A stretch of 64,000 nt of DNA from Pezizomycotina sp. ARF18 (taxonomy: Eukaryota > Ascomycota). Shown here one piece after another: positions 33,683 to 45,524 of this stretch (position 1 is its first letter; each line of letters begins with the position of its first letter). Below the pieces are notes generated by a model, which was given only the letters and a program-made list of their open reading frames with translations, ran no database searches and had not been told where the DNA came from. The stretch covers positions 62,001-126,000 of the forward strand of contig AZLU01000067.1 of NCBI GenBank assembly GCA_002224055.1, in the 5' to 3' direction. Made by a program: the position numbers and the translations under genes.

Positions 33683-36615
33683 TGTGGAATTTCGAAGAAG
33701 GAAAATGGCTAGTCCACGACTGATCTATACAACATTCGAGTTTCGATACAATGGAGGCTCGAAGACATCCAGTATCGATTGCGATCCCGTGGTTTGGATT
33801 TGTGATGTAAATTGGGCTTTTAACTTTTACGCGTCTGCGGAATGTAGGGGGCGGAATCTATATTTAAAGAGCAGAATTTTTTTTTTACTCCTTCGTATCT
33901 GTATCATTTTTCCTATTCTCGTAGGCCGAGCGCTACACGGCGAGTACCGCTCCACTAGTTGGCTAACTATAGTTTGGTATTTTTCCTCTAAATTGCGGTC
34001 ACTCGATCATCCACTCATATACTGGTGGCCTGCGGGCGCATCTGCAGCTGATCGTCATGGAAAAACGCCGCTTTTCGATCGCACACCAAGCGGTTCGCTT
34101 CGTGTCTGCCTCCAGCGTTCTTGATTTTCAGTTCAGGGTTTCATCGCCATCAACCTCCTCTTTTCCGACCAAAGTAAGATGTGCGCCACCTTTTCGACTA
34201 CTCGAGACGCTCGCTCGCTCTGCTTTATGGATAGGCAATAGCTTACATCATCAGCAGTCAACGGTTCCCGTTTCAGGACTGCAGAAATCCCAGTTAGAGG
34301 AATGCTCTTAGAACCGGTTTTCTTGTTCTTTTTCTATTCCCGCGAATAGCTACGGTCGGTCGGCGCCTATCTTCGGTAATTAGGGTTAGCTATAACTTTG
34401 AAGGCTGTATCACGGTCTCGGTATAGATCTGAAATTTCGGTTGCCTACGAACACGAATACCATCGGTTTCCTCATCTTCAGGGCACAGGCGATTCCGTCA
34501 GCCTTTGAATGATCTATCTCGGCAACTCAGGCTCACCAGTTTCACGGAAACGTCTCTATATCTTCCACCGCGATACGAGACCATATGGCACGATTTCACG
34601 GCTTTCCCGACAAAATTCCTTCCATGGGGTTAGTGCAGATTCTTTCGATCCATTCTTCGTTCCTGTTCCGCGACGATGAAAATGCACTGCTTTTCAAGGT
34701 TTACTAAAAGTATATGTATAGTACCCGCTTCGTAAGATTTCGATTTGCTCAATTAGGGTCCATTTCGTATTGGAATCCACCGAAGGAAGTTTTCAGATCG
34801 TTCTCTTTTCGGTGTCTTAAACGAGAGTCAAGGATTCAGATGCCTGAACGCCACCACACGGTTTATATACTGCATCTGGAAACAAAATACGTTCCGAAAA
34901 AGCTAGCCTCGCGCGTGCATGGCTCTCTGAATATTCTTCGTACGTGGTAAAGAGTGAGTTGTGAAAAGCTGGAGTATCAGATTCCAGATGGGCTATCGGA
35001 AACTATTGAGCTGTATTTAACGATACTGTATAAATAGCCGCGCACGATACAAACCTGGAGGAAGAGCAGTGGGTCGAACTGCAGATCGTAAACATTCCTT
35101 GGTGACTGACTATCAGTGGGGAAGATGGGCGCAAGACAGGGTTCCATGAGAAGAATATTTTTCGAGTTCTGCGAGGTGACTTTGACAAGGTAACACAATG
35201 ACTTCTTTGAATTATCGCTTGGATAATTATCTCGAGCCCGGGGAGGAACTGACTAATGCTCACTCTTGTCGCCTGCATTTTCTCAAAAGTCTTGATTGAT
35301 GTGCAGCGAATATAGAATATCCAGAGCAACTCGCGGCCACTATTCGGGATGCCTCGCGACCGCAGAATGTATTAATTTGAGGATCATCGTCCTGCATTCT
35401 CCTCCGATGAGTATCAAGTCTTTGGCCAGGGTAGAATATCGGAAGCTACCGACCAGGTATTCACATTCTAGTTTCTCGTTATATCTGTGCCCAGTACTAG
35501 ATTCACAATTTTGAATACGCAATAACAAGCGCTCGGTTGGTTGCGCAGATTATGCCACAAAATATACTAATTTCTGGGGCCTAGGTTGGTATCTGGGTCT
35601 AATTGTTAGCGGGCTCCTGTCTGTATCCACTGCTTAGACGTAGCAAGAACTTCAACTCACCGTACTTACGGTTAATTAGATGGAATGGTGCTACTTCATT
35701 AGCTCTGTGTTCTTTTTTGCTTGCTTGCTGAAATCTTCGGAAGGCTCGGATACGGATGCTCAGTTTTTTTTTTTTTTTTTGAGAATCCTTGCCTTGGAGC
35801 TTTCGGAACAAGGCGTGCGCATGACGCCACAGAATGAAATATAATTCCGTTGGTTTGTTTCAATAAACATCCCTGGTTTCTATGCATCTGCTGTTCCCGT
35901 TCTATATTGTTGTCTTGAAACGGTTGATCGATCCTATGTAAACCATCGCTCCCTCATGTGGGAAAAGGATCCAGGATTACTCAAAAGTGCCTCTGGTAGT
36001 GTTCAACGCGATGACATATTACGCTTACGTGATAGTTTCATCAAAAGGGGATCCCTCACTAGGATACTAGATGAGCGAGGTTTATCGCTTTGAATACTAG
36101 TAGATACTGTTTCACTAGACTGAGTCCTTTCGTTTACGTGGCGCCTGACTACATTGTATATGCTTTTGAGCTCGCAAACCCTAGCCTGGATCACCACCTT
36201 AGACCACAATTTGTTCTTGTTTACTGAAAACCCTGAGAGAACCCATTTCACGTGGCTTCGAAGGAGCCATGGACAAGCGGCGCACTGTTATTGGAATTCA
36301 AGTAAGGGTGTTGCAATAGTAAAAGACATAAATGCTTCCATATGTGATTGCCCAAAGCTGGACTGTTGCCAGAGGTGTGAATTATTCTATAGGCGCAAAT
36401 TACAAACAATGAAACGACTTCAATTACGAATTGAGTGATGCCCGGCGTCACTGACGATCCTAACGAAATAGCAACAAACTACTCAACGGTATATTGGAAG
36501 CTAAAGAAATCATAAAGCAGCCGCAGTTACATACGATGATATGCCTGGATATAGCGGTACATGACTTAACAGGACACAAAACCGTGGCTTTATTTGTGAG
36601 AAATCTCCTCCCAGT
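33683..36615. other. Gene-poor interval
   Basis: A 163-codon plus frame (33633-34124) overlaps the antisense end of rhodopsin-domain gene 2 and its promoter, and shows no family. 34000-34700 has coding-like GC content but no frame I can identify, possibly a decayed gene. A T17 run lies at 35764-35780. Confidence 0.4.
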
Positions 36616-37014
36616 TTAAACCCGCTCCGGTATCATTCTCATGAGCGCTTCGTCCGACATGCGGATATCGTCGTACATGTTCCGCATCAATATCTCCCTC
36701 ATACGGAACATGTGCGCCGAAAGACTGATTGGCCTATGCTTATCGAAGTGAGTGCTGAATATGTTATCGAACCGGTTCGTCTTAGAAAGCATAGCAATGA
36801 GGTCAAAGCGACCGGCTATCGCGTAATTGTTCAGGTATATGATATAATGAGTAGGACTTCCGAAGGTCGGAGGCAGAGGAGAGGCCTGAGCGAATGGAAG
36901 AGTGAGCTTGGGGGCTCTGAAGCTTGAGCCTCGTCGATGTCCATGGTAGGAGCGGGCTTGGTGACGAATGAGGGGGCAGTGCGACATTGTCGATAAGAGT
37001 GGAATCGATTGCAC
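36616..37014 (-). CDS. Hypothetical protein
   Basis: I do not recognise this 132-codon frame. Its C-terminal half reads like real protein (THYIIYLNNYAIAGRFDLIA, then FRMREILMRNMYDDIRMSDE and EALMRMIPERV). The N-terminal third is Ser/Pro/His-rich and may be in the wrong frame; an alternative frame over the same bases gives MDIDEAQASEPPSSLFHSLR. It may be a fragment of a larger gene. Confidence 0.3.
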   Translation of the reverse strand: MQSIPLLSTMSHCPLIRHQARSYHGHRRGSSFRAPKLTLPFAQASPLPPTFGSPTHYIIYLNNYAIAGRFDLIAMLSKTNRFDNIFSTHFDKHRPISLSAHMFRMREILMRNMYDDIRMSDEALMRMIPERV

Positions 37015-37572
37015 TGATTTTAAGCTGCGAGAGGTTGACTTCCTCTGGCTATTGCTAAAACTTCGGCTTGCCTAAGGTTTAGGATTGAGCAGGATTGTCA
37101 CAATTATCTGTAAATTGAAGTTGAGAGATATGGAGAGCTCGACCGTCGAGCATGCTGGATTTGAGAGGTGTTATTTATCGAATTCAATATTGGGAAGCTT
37201 GAGGTCCCAATATCCTTTGATTGCAGCTGAAAATAGTCTTGTGAAATACTTCGTCGACTTGTTCCGGCGGTTGTGTTTTTTAAGTTACTTTTCGTCCTAT
37301 GGAAGGTTCATGTTCCCGATTTTTTTCTTTCTAATTTTGGATTTGGCTGCAAAGAAAAGCTTCATACCGCGAACTTGAAAGTCTGAGTTTAATATAGGTA
37401 TAACGGACGGTTCACTTCTCACTGTTCCCAAACGGACGTAAGGGTAACCTTTTACGATCCTAAAACTCTCAGATGATATGACCAATAATGACAACGAGAA
37501 AGGTACGCGTGGACCGGCAGAGTTTAGCGACGTAATAACTCGGTCGTTTAATGCCACGTGTGTTGGCTATTA
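37015..37572. other. Intergenic, no supported gene
   Basis: A 97-codon plus frame at 37085-37378 is Phe/Leu-rich and unrecognised. Nothing else is seen. Confidence 0.4.
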
Positions 37573-37833
37573 TTAGCACGATGGATGAATAATGGCCGTT
37601 TCTTCGCGGGGCGCATTAAGGCTTAAGATTGTCTCGGTTCGAGGTGTCTGGTGCTCAACTTGAGTTTGGAATTGAGGAATTTTACTACCGACGGCAAGAG
37701 GAACAAAGATGGCTGGAGTAGTACTCGATCCGGAAGGGCAGCGTAATCTCGGAGGCTTCTCCGAGGCATAGAGTGCTACCTTTGGACCTATAGCAAGCCC
37801 AACGCTAAACACATGCAGCAAAAAGAGTCGCAT
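37573..37833 (-). CDS. Possible small secreted protein or pseudoprotease fragment
   Basis: From an ATG at 37833 the frame reads MRLFLLHVFSVGLAIGPKVA, a plausible signal peptide, followed by PAIFVPLAVGSKIPQFQTQV. That last stretch resembles the first strand-and-loop of pepsin-fold proteins (x-V-x-[IV]-G-x-x-x-P) and so could be a fragment of the same class as the two aspartic-protease-like genes downstream. It ends at 86 residues without further motifs. The link is suggestive only. A 32-codon acidic frame on the plus strand (37970-38068) follows; I cannot assign it. Confidence 0.3.
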   Translation of the reverse strand: MRLFLLHVFSVGLAIGPKVALYASEKPPRLRCPSGSSTTPAIFVPLAVGSKIPQFQTQVEHQTPRTETILSLNAPREETAIIHPSC

Positions 37834-38341
37834 TGTATAGGTGAAGGCTGCGACCAAAAACGAACAGAAATATTCGTAGTTGTGTTTATCACAATACTCG
37901 TGTCATTTCGCTTCTGTTCTCAGTGCGCATCATTAGAGCCAAGTCGAGGAAGGAAGAGATGCGGCGACTATGGCGCCTGCGGTGGATGAAAACTTGGACG
38001 AGGACGAGCAAATCGAACTTGACGACTTAATCAGGAGCCACGGTGACCCGCTGAACATGGACTTCTAAATAATCCATGGCAGAATGATTTTGAATGTGAG
38101 CAGCACGGAGACGGGCAAGGAGTGATAGCCCGGGCTCCACCGAATGTTAGCAAATAGTCTAGATCTAACGCTGATATCGACTAAGAGTGTGGAAAAACCC
38201 TTGTACAGAATTTGAAATCCCTCTCTCCTACTGGATACGGTGTAGGTCCTTACATATTGCTAGGGGACCTGTTTCTGTCCGCAAGGCCTGTTTGACACAG
38301 TTGATAAAGCTAGCCTTACCAAAGTCTACGATTTTAACAAC

Positions 38342-38743
38342 ATGACGCATCTTCGAGCTGCCTATATCGCCTTCACAGCGATTTCACTCTTGGCTCTATC
38401 TCACGCCAACCCACTCCATTGCTGCCCCGACAACACCACGCCTTCTTGTAATCCACCAAAATTTGTCAACAACCGTAAGAGCATTATTGGAATAATCATA
38501 GGTGGTGTTGCGACTCTTGTCTGCGCAGTGGTAAAAGCTACTCTCCGGAAATGCAGCCAGATGAACCGGGACCATAAGGTTGGGGCTGACGTAAGAACAG
38601 CTGGAGGCGATATAAGAAATCTTGAAAGACAGGACGACGGGACATTATTTACCGGGCACGATCGAAAGACCGGAATAGACGTTAGGATGATAGTGTCAAA
38701 ACGCGGGAACGGAACTGGCCCTGTTGATATGGCTGCCGCGTAG
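38342..38743 (+). CDS. Small signal-peptide/single-helix membrane protein A
   Basis: An uninterrupted 133-residue frame; no family recognised. Residues 1-22 (MTHLRAAYIAFTAISLLALS, ending HA) form a signal peptide. A short Cys-rich ectodomain follows (CCPDNTTPSCNPPKF), then one membrane helix at about 47-68 (SIIGIIIGGVATLVCAVVKA) and a basic, Cys-containing stop-transfer segment (TLRKCSQ). The cytosolic tail (about 60 residues, RTAGGDIRNLERQDDG) is polar. Predicted topology is type I, ectodomain outside. The GIIIG motif at the start of the helix recurs in proteins D and E. It lies on the plus strand next to the divergent pair of minus-strand pseudoprotease genes. Being unbroken, it is the best-supported member of the group. 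Confidence 0.7.
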   Translation: MTHLRAAYIAFTAISLLALSHANPLHCCPDNTTPSCNPPKFVNNRKSIIGIIIGGVATLVCAVVKATLRKCSQMNRDHKVGADVRTAGGDIRNLERQDDGTLFTGHDRKTGIDVRMIVSKRGNGTGPVDMAAA

Positions 38744-39324
38744 GAGGGATGATGAAGGCGTCAATATAATGCTGAAAAGGGCGAAGGGACAGATACGTAT
38801 GGCGATGGGAAGTGATAAAACTAACAGATAATTTCAAAGCTTAAGCACATTGTCTCCGGTGTACACAGGTGTAAGTGGCCGTTGTGATTTATAGAAAATT
38901 AGCCTGCTTTTGTCAACTCAAGAACAAGAGCTTCTCCTATAACACAAGGCGACGATGATTATATGTAACTAAGTATCACAATTACGGAAGCTCGAGACAT
39001 CAAAAAGCACAATTCCTCTAAAATTAACTAGGCAATGGACTTCATTTGACATCGCGAGCGATATAATTCATGGTCAGAAACAAGACTCGGAGCTAAGGTT
39101 AGAGTAAGACAGAGCTGATAGGCAAAACTGAGAGGGTAAATGGTATTAGTTCCCAGTGGAAAGTGAACAGCACAAGTGGAAGCTGCAATAATTTCCCTTA
39201 CGCTATACGTTTACCCTAACATCATTGAAAAAATTAGAAGAAGAAAAAATAGGCAAAAACATGAGCTGATAGATTACAACGCTTATGTGTTTATATTGAG
39301 AGATATAAAGCTATATACAACAAA
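38744..39324. other. Convergent 3' flank
   Basis: Between the stop codons of gene A and the first pseudoprotease gene; no gene seen. Confidence 0.4.
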
Positions 39325-41061
39325 TTAACCCCCACGCTTCTTTTCAAACCTGTTTATCGTGGATTCCACCAACCATTCATTAGGAGGAGTGGTGTTAAAG
39401 CGGGGTCGTTTGCCGTTATCGTCAGGTACGTCGTCAGGTCCGCTGTCCTGGTGAGGTCGCTTACGGCTGGTAGTATGTTCGCATTCTGGTGGATCGTCCT
39501 CAGTGAAGTTCCAGGACTGTCTTAGACTAGATGGTTCGTGAGGAGTGTATTTGTTTGAAGGGTTAGCTTGGCTGTTGATCCGCTGTGCTGTCGATTTCAA
39601 TTTCTGCGACTTCATGCACCAACCGACGAGCCTGTCCTTCTGGTCTAAGCATACTCGGACCGACATAAAGAAGGGCGCCCCGTAAATTTGAAAATGGGAA
39701 CCCTGAGGTCGGTCCTGAAGGATACCATAGCACTGCTTCTGATCTGGACTCCTAGTAAATATCATCCTTTCCCTGGGGATAATAAGCTTCGACTTTGGAT
39801 CACCTATGCTGTTGAGACGGTACTCAAAATTTTTGAAGTGGTCCACCATTCCGCATGGATAATGCCAAAAGCCATTCTCATCTCGTCTCCCTAGGAAGTG
39901 GTGATAATGCTGTTTAATGATTTCCGCATCCAAACTTATAAATCCATGACTTGGATCGAAAAGAACTGGGTGTCCTTCGTGGTTATCTATCGCATACCAT
40001 CCTTCCGGTCTCGAAAGTTGGGTTGGACGGGGGCCCATTGAATAGTATTATCCTCTCGTCCCTTTTGCCATGCACAAGCACACTTCCCCAGGATTAACTG
40101 AGACTTTCGCTTCTCCATAGGATGGTATAGATCCAGGCTAAAGGGTGGTGGATCGATTGGTCCAATAAAGAGTTTTTGGTGGGCAGCCGCTTGTAAAAAG
40201 GTTTCCGCATGTTGTAAACTTGTCCGGAAGTACGTACAACGCCTGGGAATGCTGTTAGATCGAGATATTTATATTCGTATCATGTGCGTCGGTTCGCATG
40301 CACGTATCTGTCGCTTCATTTAATTTAATTCTGAAGAGGGAGAGCTTACTTTTTCCTTGACCTAACCCTAAAACACCATCCAAGAGTGACGGTAGACTCT
40401 TGTCGCCTGAGACAGCGGCGGGTTGCTTTGTCGCACACCCTATTTCGACGGCGTACTGGATGCCACAGACTCCAATACTGTCATCGGCTAGGAGACCCTG
40501 CACATGGCTACCCTCCAGGTAATCCACCCTCAAGGTGGATCTGGGCTTTCCCTCACGGCAATCGTAGTGCCAAGCGAGACTCGGTCTTTGCCACGGCGTT
40601 TCCTTCTTTCTCTCTCGGTAATGTTGAAGTCGAAAAATCCATGTCCGGGGCTCCAGTGAGAGTGCCAACTTTTGCTCTATGACGTCCAGTGGGGCCGATT
40701 GTAGTACTGACATAAAAGTAAGGGTGGCCACTATTGGGGCTGGGAAACCGGAAAACTGGATTCGCTGGATAACTCGAGGGAGACCCGGACGTCACTGATA
40801 CAGCCTGGGAGGACGTACCGGTGCCAATACTCATCTGTGGTGTCATCCGAGAAATGACGGGGATATAGATTGCCTGATCGAGCTTCAGAGGTGTCTTGGG
40901 CGGCTCTACACTGGCAGCTGGCGGCGATGGAGCGGTGATGTTGAAGTTGACTCTGACGCGTGCGGTGGACGAACTCTTAACGTAATTTTGATTGGGGTTG
41001 CTGCAACTTGGACGGCAAGATGATTGAGAGCAAGCATTAAAGTGAGGTTCTGGAGATGCAT
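39325..41061 (-). CDS. Secreted aspartic-protease-like protein 1 (degenerate active site)
   Basis: A pepsin-fold (family A1-like) protein, probably secreted and probably not a protease. From the ATG at 41061 the frame gives MHLQNLTLMLALNHLAVQVA, a signal peptide. FRFPSPNSGHPYFYVSTTIG is the first strand; the place of the catalytic LDTGS is taken by LSLEPRTWIF. A flap-like YLEGSHVQGLLADDSIG and LLDGVLGLGQGK follow. An intron GTAAGC..CTAACAG (about 40352-40257) sits after GLGQGK. The C-lobe shows FSLDLYHPMEKRKSQLILGK, IQWAPVQ, VLFDPSHGFISLD in place of the second DTG, QCYGILQD, IYGAPFFMSVRVCLD and DRLVGWC. A 75-residue tail rich in charged residues (RKRPHQDSGPDDVPDDNGKR) ends it. About three one-base slips occur. 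Confidence in the fold comes from the order and spacing of motifs and from the paralogue next door. Confidence 0.7.
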
Positions 41062-42282
41062 TTTGGATAATGGTTGCTATATAGCTATCCAGAGTTTGGG
41101 AAAGGTGTTGGAGTAGCGATCTTGACAAAATCTATTAAGACCCTTGATTGGTGGTTCTTACTAGAAAGTTAGCTCTTGATACAGATGTCTAACGTCGTAG
41201 TTTATAATGAAACAAGGCTATCGATCCTAGATCCATAAGCATTTAACTGTCACGGTCTTGCTATTGACAGAGCCCTAGTAAGCCTAAGCTATTCAAATAA
41301 TCCCCGCCTTGCGAGTAATGCCTGCTAAGAAAGGACACATTATTTTAGCATAAATGGTCATTGCCTCAACCTATCATGCATACTTATTTATATACTAGTA
41401 TCGCGACGAGGCATAAGAAAGGCGCAAATGACGGTAGATAGCGATGCTCATCATGATAGTGGCTTTTGCGCCGCTCGTTTTCCCGACTGTGGCCTGAATT
41501 TCGTGCAATACTCCAAAATAAAATCAGGCAGAAGGCTTAGTGCCCAATGGACAGAGGCACACCGGGGATGGAAGCGTCATTTATGCATGACCTCGCCCTG
41601 CCTATGAAACCCACTAGAAATTCTCGGGTTCTTCCGAGTGAACACTAGGTCATTTTCTTGAACATCTCAGCAATATCTGATCGCGTCGGGGGGCGATAAA
41701 GAGAATATATTTGCGTGAAAATGAACCGAAGGAATAATCACGGCAAGGTGACCAAACGGCGAGGGCGGGCGTGACGCCGACCGTAATTCGTGGACCAATT
41801 TTAACACCGCTTGCTCCGGTATATGGAAATTCGAACCCACTTATTAGGATCGTTGTGCCGTGGAACAAGAAGCTGTCTTTATCAAATGGAAGGCGTGAGG
41901 GAGCATTTGCTTTAACTACACACCGGCATTAACAAGAATATGTACCGGTACGGAAAATTTTTGATGCTATGGACTATGGAACTAATTATTAATGATTTCG
42001 GAGCCTTCAAGTTCTCTATTATTGCTGAACGACGGGTTCCGACTTTAAACGTTGCGAAGTATACACATCAATTATATACAGAATGCTAAAAAGTTACAAT
42101 ATAACTGGTAAATGAGATATCGATAAAAAGACAGTAAATAAAGGCATTTTACAAATTGGAGCCTGCCTACTCGGCCTACATTAAACGTAACCTAAGAAGT
42201 TGATCCCAGAGCAAGCGAAAACAATACACTTTCTCAAATCTCCCTCCATCTTATATACGTTTTGCATACAGTAAACTATAGG
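41062..42282. other. Spacer between the two pseudoprotease paralogues
   Basis: No gene. It holds the promoter side of paralogue 1 and the 3' side of paralogue 2; a 72-codon frame at 41650-41868 is unremarkable. Confidence 0.4.
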
Positions 42283-43803
42283 TTAGTTATATTTGCTGTG
42301 GATTTCAGTTTCGCAGGGGTCGCTTGCCATTGCGTTGAGGCCATTATTCGATGGCTCGGATGTCAAAATCGGACTCGATGACTTCGGAGGGGTATAAATT
42401 CGTCCCAAGAAACCTGTCTTGTGGCACCAGTTGATTTCCCTGCGGTTGAAGCAAATAGTTGCGGACATGAAGAAGGGCGCCCGTATATCTGATAGTCTGA
42501 TCCGTGTGGCTTTACTTGGATAACACCATAACAACGCACTCCATCAGGGCTTTTGGTAAATAATCATTCTATCTCTTTGAATGGTGAACTCGGACCTCCG
42601 ATTCGCAAGTGGAATACGGGAAGGGATTGCCCCAAGTTCTCACATGGATAATATTAGTAGCCTGTAGTCTCGTCTCTGACACCAGAGAAGGGGTCACAAT
42701 GATGTTTAACCTGCTCCGAATCTAGGCTTATGAAGTTGTGACTGGGATCCAACAGGACCGGCTTTTTGTTGTCATCGTGCATAACATACCAGTCCTCTGG
42801 GGAGCTGACGATCGGAGCAGATGCCGTACGATGCCCTGCACACATACAACCCCCAAGCATTAAAAGCGACGTTCTTATGCCTCTGGGTTGGTGTAAATCA
42901 AGGCGGAATGTATCGGCGGAAGTAGCTGTGCCCAAGAAAGTCGTGCTATAATGAGCTTGGGCGCGGGCCAGTTCGTCACCGGCTGAGCTCCTGCGTTACC
43001 TGGGAATTTTGTTAGCCCTCGAATTTATATAGGTTTGCACCTTCTACATTATTGATATATCTCGAGGAATATGACTTACCCTTTCTTTGGCGAGGCCCAG
43101 AACGCCGTCGAAGGGGAATGGCCGACTTGGCTCGATTGGGGAAGTTGTCGCTAGCTTCATCGCGCATCGCAGCCCTATTTGTATTGGACGACTGGAAACT
43201 TGGATCTTGTCAACGACTGAATTCCCCTCACGGTGTCTCCACCGAGATAATCGACTTTGAACTTAGAAGTGCTATCCGCTTGTTGTGGGCAATAATACAA
43301 CACTCGAAAGCCTTTCATGGGGGAATGATTCTGGTCTCCACCCTTGGACGGCAATGAGGCGATCCATATTTGGGGGTGAAGTGATAGTGCCAACGCTGCC
43401 ATATGGACTTCCGCCTTCGAAGCTTCGAGGATCCCCATCTCACTTTGACCCGGTCCGATCGCAGCGCTAACGTAAAATAAGGGTAACCCGTGTTTGGATG
43501 AGGGAATTGAAAAAGCGGATCGCTGGATAACTGTGAGGAGGTGTAGAGCTGACGATGTAACGCCGATGTGGTTAGGTGCACCGGTTTCCCAATTTTTTGT
43601 CATTCCAGAACGGACATCGGTGAACTCAATTCGATTGGCTTGAGCTTTTTCGGGGCGGCTCAGCATCTGTAGGCGGTGGTGTTGATACGGAAGCTGAATT
43701 GGACGTAGCGTTTCGGCACAATCTTCCTAAATGTCGGGATTGATACGACCTGAGCGACAACGTCGAGGAGGGCAAGGGCTAGAGGAAGCTTAGGGTAGAT
43801 CAT
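42283..43803 (-). CDS. Secreted aspartic-protease-like protein 2 (paralogue of 1)
   Basis: A tandem, same-strand paralogue of the preceding gene. It starts MIYPKLPLALALLDVVAQVV (signal peptide) at 43803. Shared landmarks run in the same order: FSIPSSKHGLPLFYVSAAIG, LALSLHPQIWIASL in place of LDTGS, KVDYLGGDTVRGIQ, FDGVLGLAKER, an intron GTAAGT..TTCCCAG at the same position (about 43080-43002), VLLDPSHNFISLD in place of the second DTG, CYGVIQVKPHG and IYG, and a closing CNRREINWC segment. Its tail is shorter than in paralogue 1. Both paralogues have lost the first catalytic Asp (Glu in 1, His here) and keep DPSH at the second site, so the loss is probably ancestral to the duplication. Several one-base slips occur, and the last third is more degraded than in paralogue 1. 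Confidence 0.68.
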
Positions 43804-44935
43804 TTTCTATGATTTCTTCTGTTAAAATAGACTTGACTCTAGTGACGAGATCGCGTGAGTACGGTTATACAATGTATCAGATACTCCTGAATCATGGATG
43901 TTGCGACATTTGCTTCTCTTATATCACTGAATATTGCATCTAACTTAAGAGACGAAACTAGAGGTGAACATACTGGGGGTGTCGGACGTGGCCTAACCGT
44001 CTATATCAAGTAGGCTATGTGTTATTCATGACATAGAGCGTGATTTTACAAAAGCTCTTGTCGTCCACGCCTTGGAATCTGAAACTTTGCTAGAAATAAA
44101 ACGAGCGGGCTCTCGGAGGCTTTCCGTCCGGTTTGTGTCAAATTTATGTTTTTAGTCTTAGCCAGGCGAGAAAAGGGGTAGAATATATTAAGCGCGATGT
44201 ATTAATGCTCTCAGTGATGGTTAGTTAACACGTGCGCCTTTGCCCAGCCTCGCACGCTTATTTCATGGACTGGCAATCCTGACATGGAATTATCCGGAAG
44301 GCTCAGTAAGTCTGGGAGCATCGCAGCACACACTTAGCCTTTGGTATCCTTTATGCAAGGATGATTTTACTCGCATCCATGGTAGTATCGCTTGTGTCGG
44401 GGCAATTTGGCGGGTTTCGTCTTTGATTTTGGCCTGTTGTACTACAGCGTATTGACGATCTATGGGACATTGAGATTGGCACTCGTACACTCTAGATCTC
44501 TTTCCGGGCCTGTTAAAGGGCTACTAAGCCGGTTATTTCTTGCAAATCTCACCTCACTCAAACTAACGCACTGGAATCAGTGAAATTGGACGTCACGTAC
44601 AGAAAGACTATATATTTCGTTTCATAATAAGTTGGTATAGACTGTTGAGACGAAAATATCTACTCGCATTGACCTTAAGCTTTTGATCAACTTTGCCTTG
44701 GTAACTATCGCGCGATAATCGATTCTAGCAGGATTCGCCTTTCGAATCTAAATCACTGCTCTAGAATCCAAAAGCGATGAAGCATTATTGCTATAATTAA
44801 TGATAACCATGAGTGTTAACATCATCAAATAGACCTACTTTCTGTACAAGCTTCGAAACCTGCAAGTATATTTCGCATTTCGCTACAGCACTTTTAGACT
44901 ATAGTTCGCAAGGCATTCCACTTTCGAGACAGAAT
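43804..44935. other. Intergenic between divergent genes
   Basis: Probable shared promoter space of paralogue 2 (minus) and protein F (plus). No gene is supported; frames at 44240-44583 are unremarkable. Confidence 0.4.
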
Positions 44936-45220
44936 ATGATTAAATACCTGCACTCTTCTCGTTCACCATCCTTGCCGCTGGATTGAGCCTTATCGCTCCC
45001 TCATCCTCCGCATTTTCTTACGTCCTCAAGTTCCGACACCAACTCTCGCGACGCGGGAATTAGAAGTGCAAGGGATGCGGGACGGGTGTTCTTCTGGATC
45101 TTCGTCGCCGCCCTTTGCGTGGTTTGCCTCGGAGGCCTTGCCAATGTTGTTGAAGCTCGGAGAGGCAGCGATACCTTGCTACCGCGCTGGCGCACCGACA
45201 AGCTACAGCCCATTTTCTAA
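44936..45220 (+). CDS. Small signal-peptide/single-helix membrane protein F
   Basis: A roughly 94-residue protein in two frames. From the ATG at 44936 the sequence reads MIKYL; after one slipped base it continues LFSFTILAAGLSLIAPSSSA, a textbook signal peptide. After a second slip the frame gives SSDTNSRDAGIRSARDAGRV, one membrane helix (FFWIFVAALCVVCLGGLANV) and a short basic tail (EARRGSDTLLPRWRTDKLQP, then IF and a stop at 45218). No family recognised. The architecture matches proteins A-E: signal peptide, very short ectodomain, one helix, cytosolic end. The copia fossil begins only 63 bp after its stop, so its 3' end is probably altered. The strength of the signal peptide and helix argues that this is a gene despite the slips. 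Confidence 0.5.
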
Positions 45221-45278
45221 CAATCGACAACGCTTTAGCCGACGTCCTCAACTCCTTACAATAACCAAGCAAAATACG

Positions 45279-45283
45279 GAAGC
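45279..45283 (+). repeat. Target-site duplication, left copy (GAAGC)
   Basis: Five bases, GAAGC, directly left of the copia 5'-side LTR; the same five bases follow the other LTR at 50361-50365. A 5-bp duplication is normal for Ty1/copia integration. Confidence 0.85.
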
Positions 45284-45524
45284 TGTAGGATGAAGATCAA
45301 ACTGTCAATTGCATGAAGAACAAAACTATCTATCGAGGGCAGTATCCTGCCGTTTATATACAAAATGAATCCTATATAAAACGAATCTTCACGATGTTAA
45401 TATCTTTATATCGATATATGCCGTTTATTATAGAGCTCGGCCGAGGTCGGTCGATATATAGCGCTACGGGCAATTCTCGATATATTTATATTATTTAATA
45501 TTCCTTTACTACTTATATCTAACA
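45284..45524 (-). repeat. Copia LTR, left copy
   Basis: 241 bp, aligned without gaps to the right copy. Its outer half (to about 45395) keeps normal dinucleotides; its inner half (from about 45407) is RIP-mutated. Confidence 0.9.

Noticed and set aside
33633-34124. 163-codon plus-strand open frame
   Set aside because: Begins antisense to rhodopsin-domain gene 2 and continues into its promoter side; no family features.
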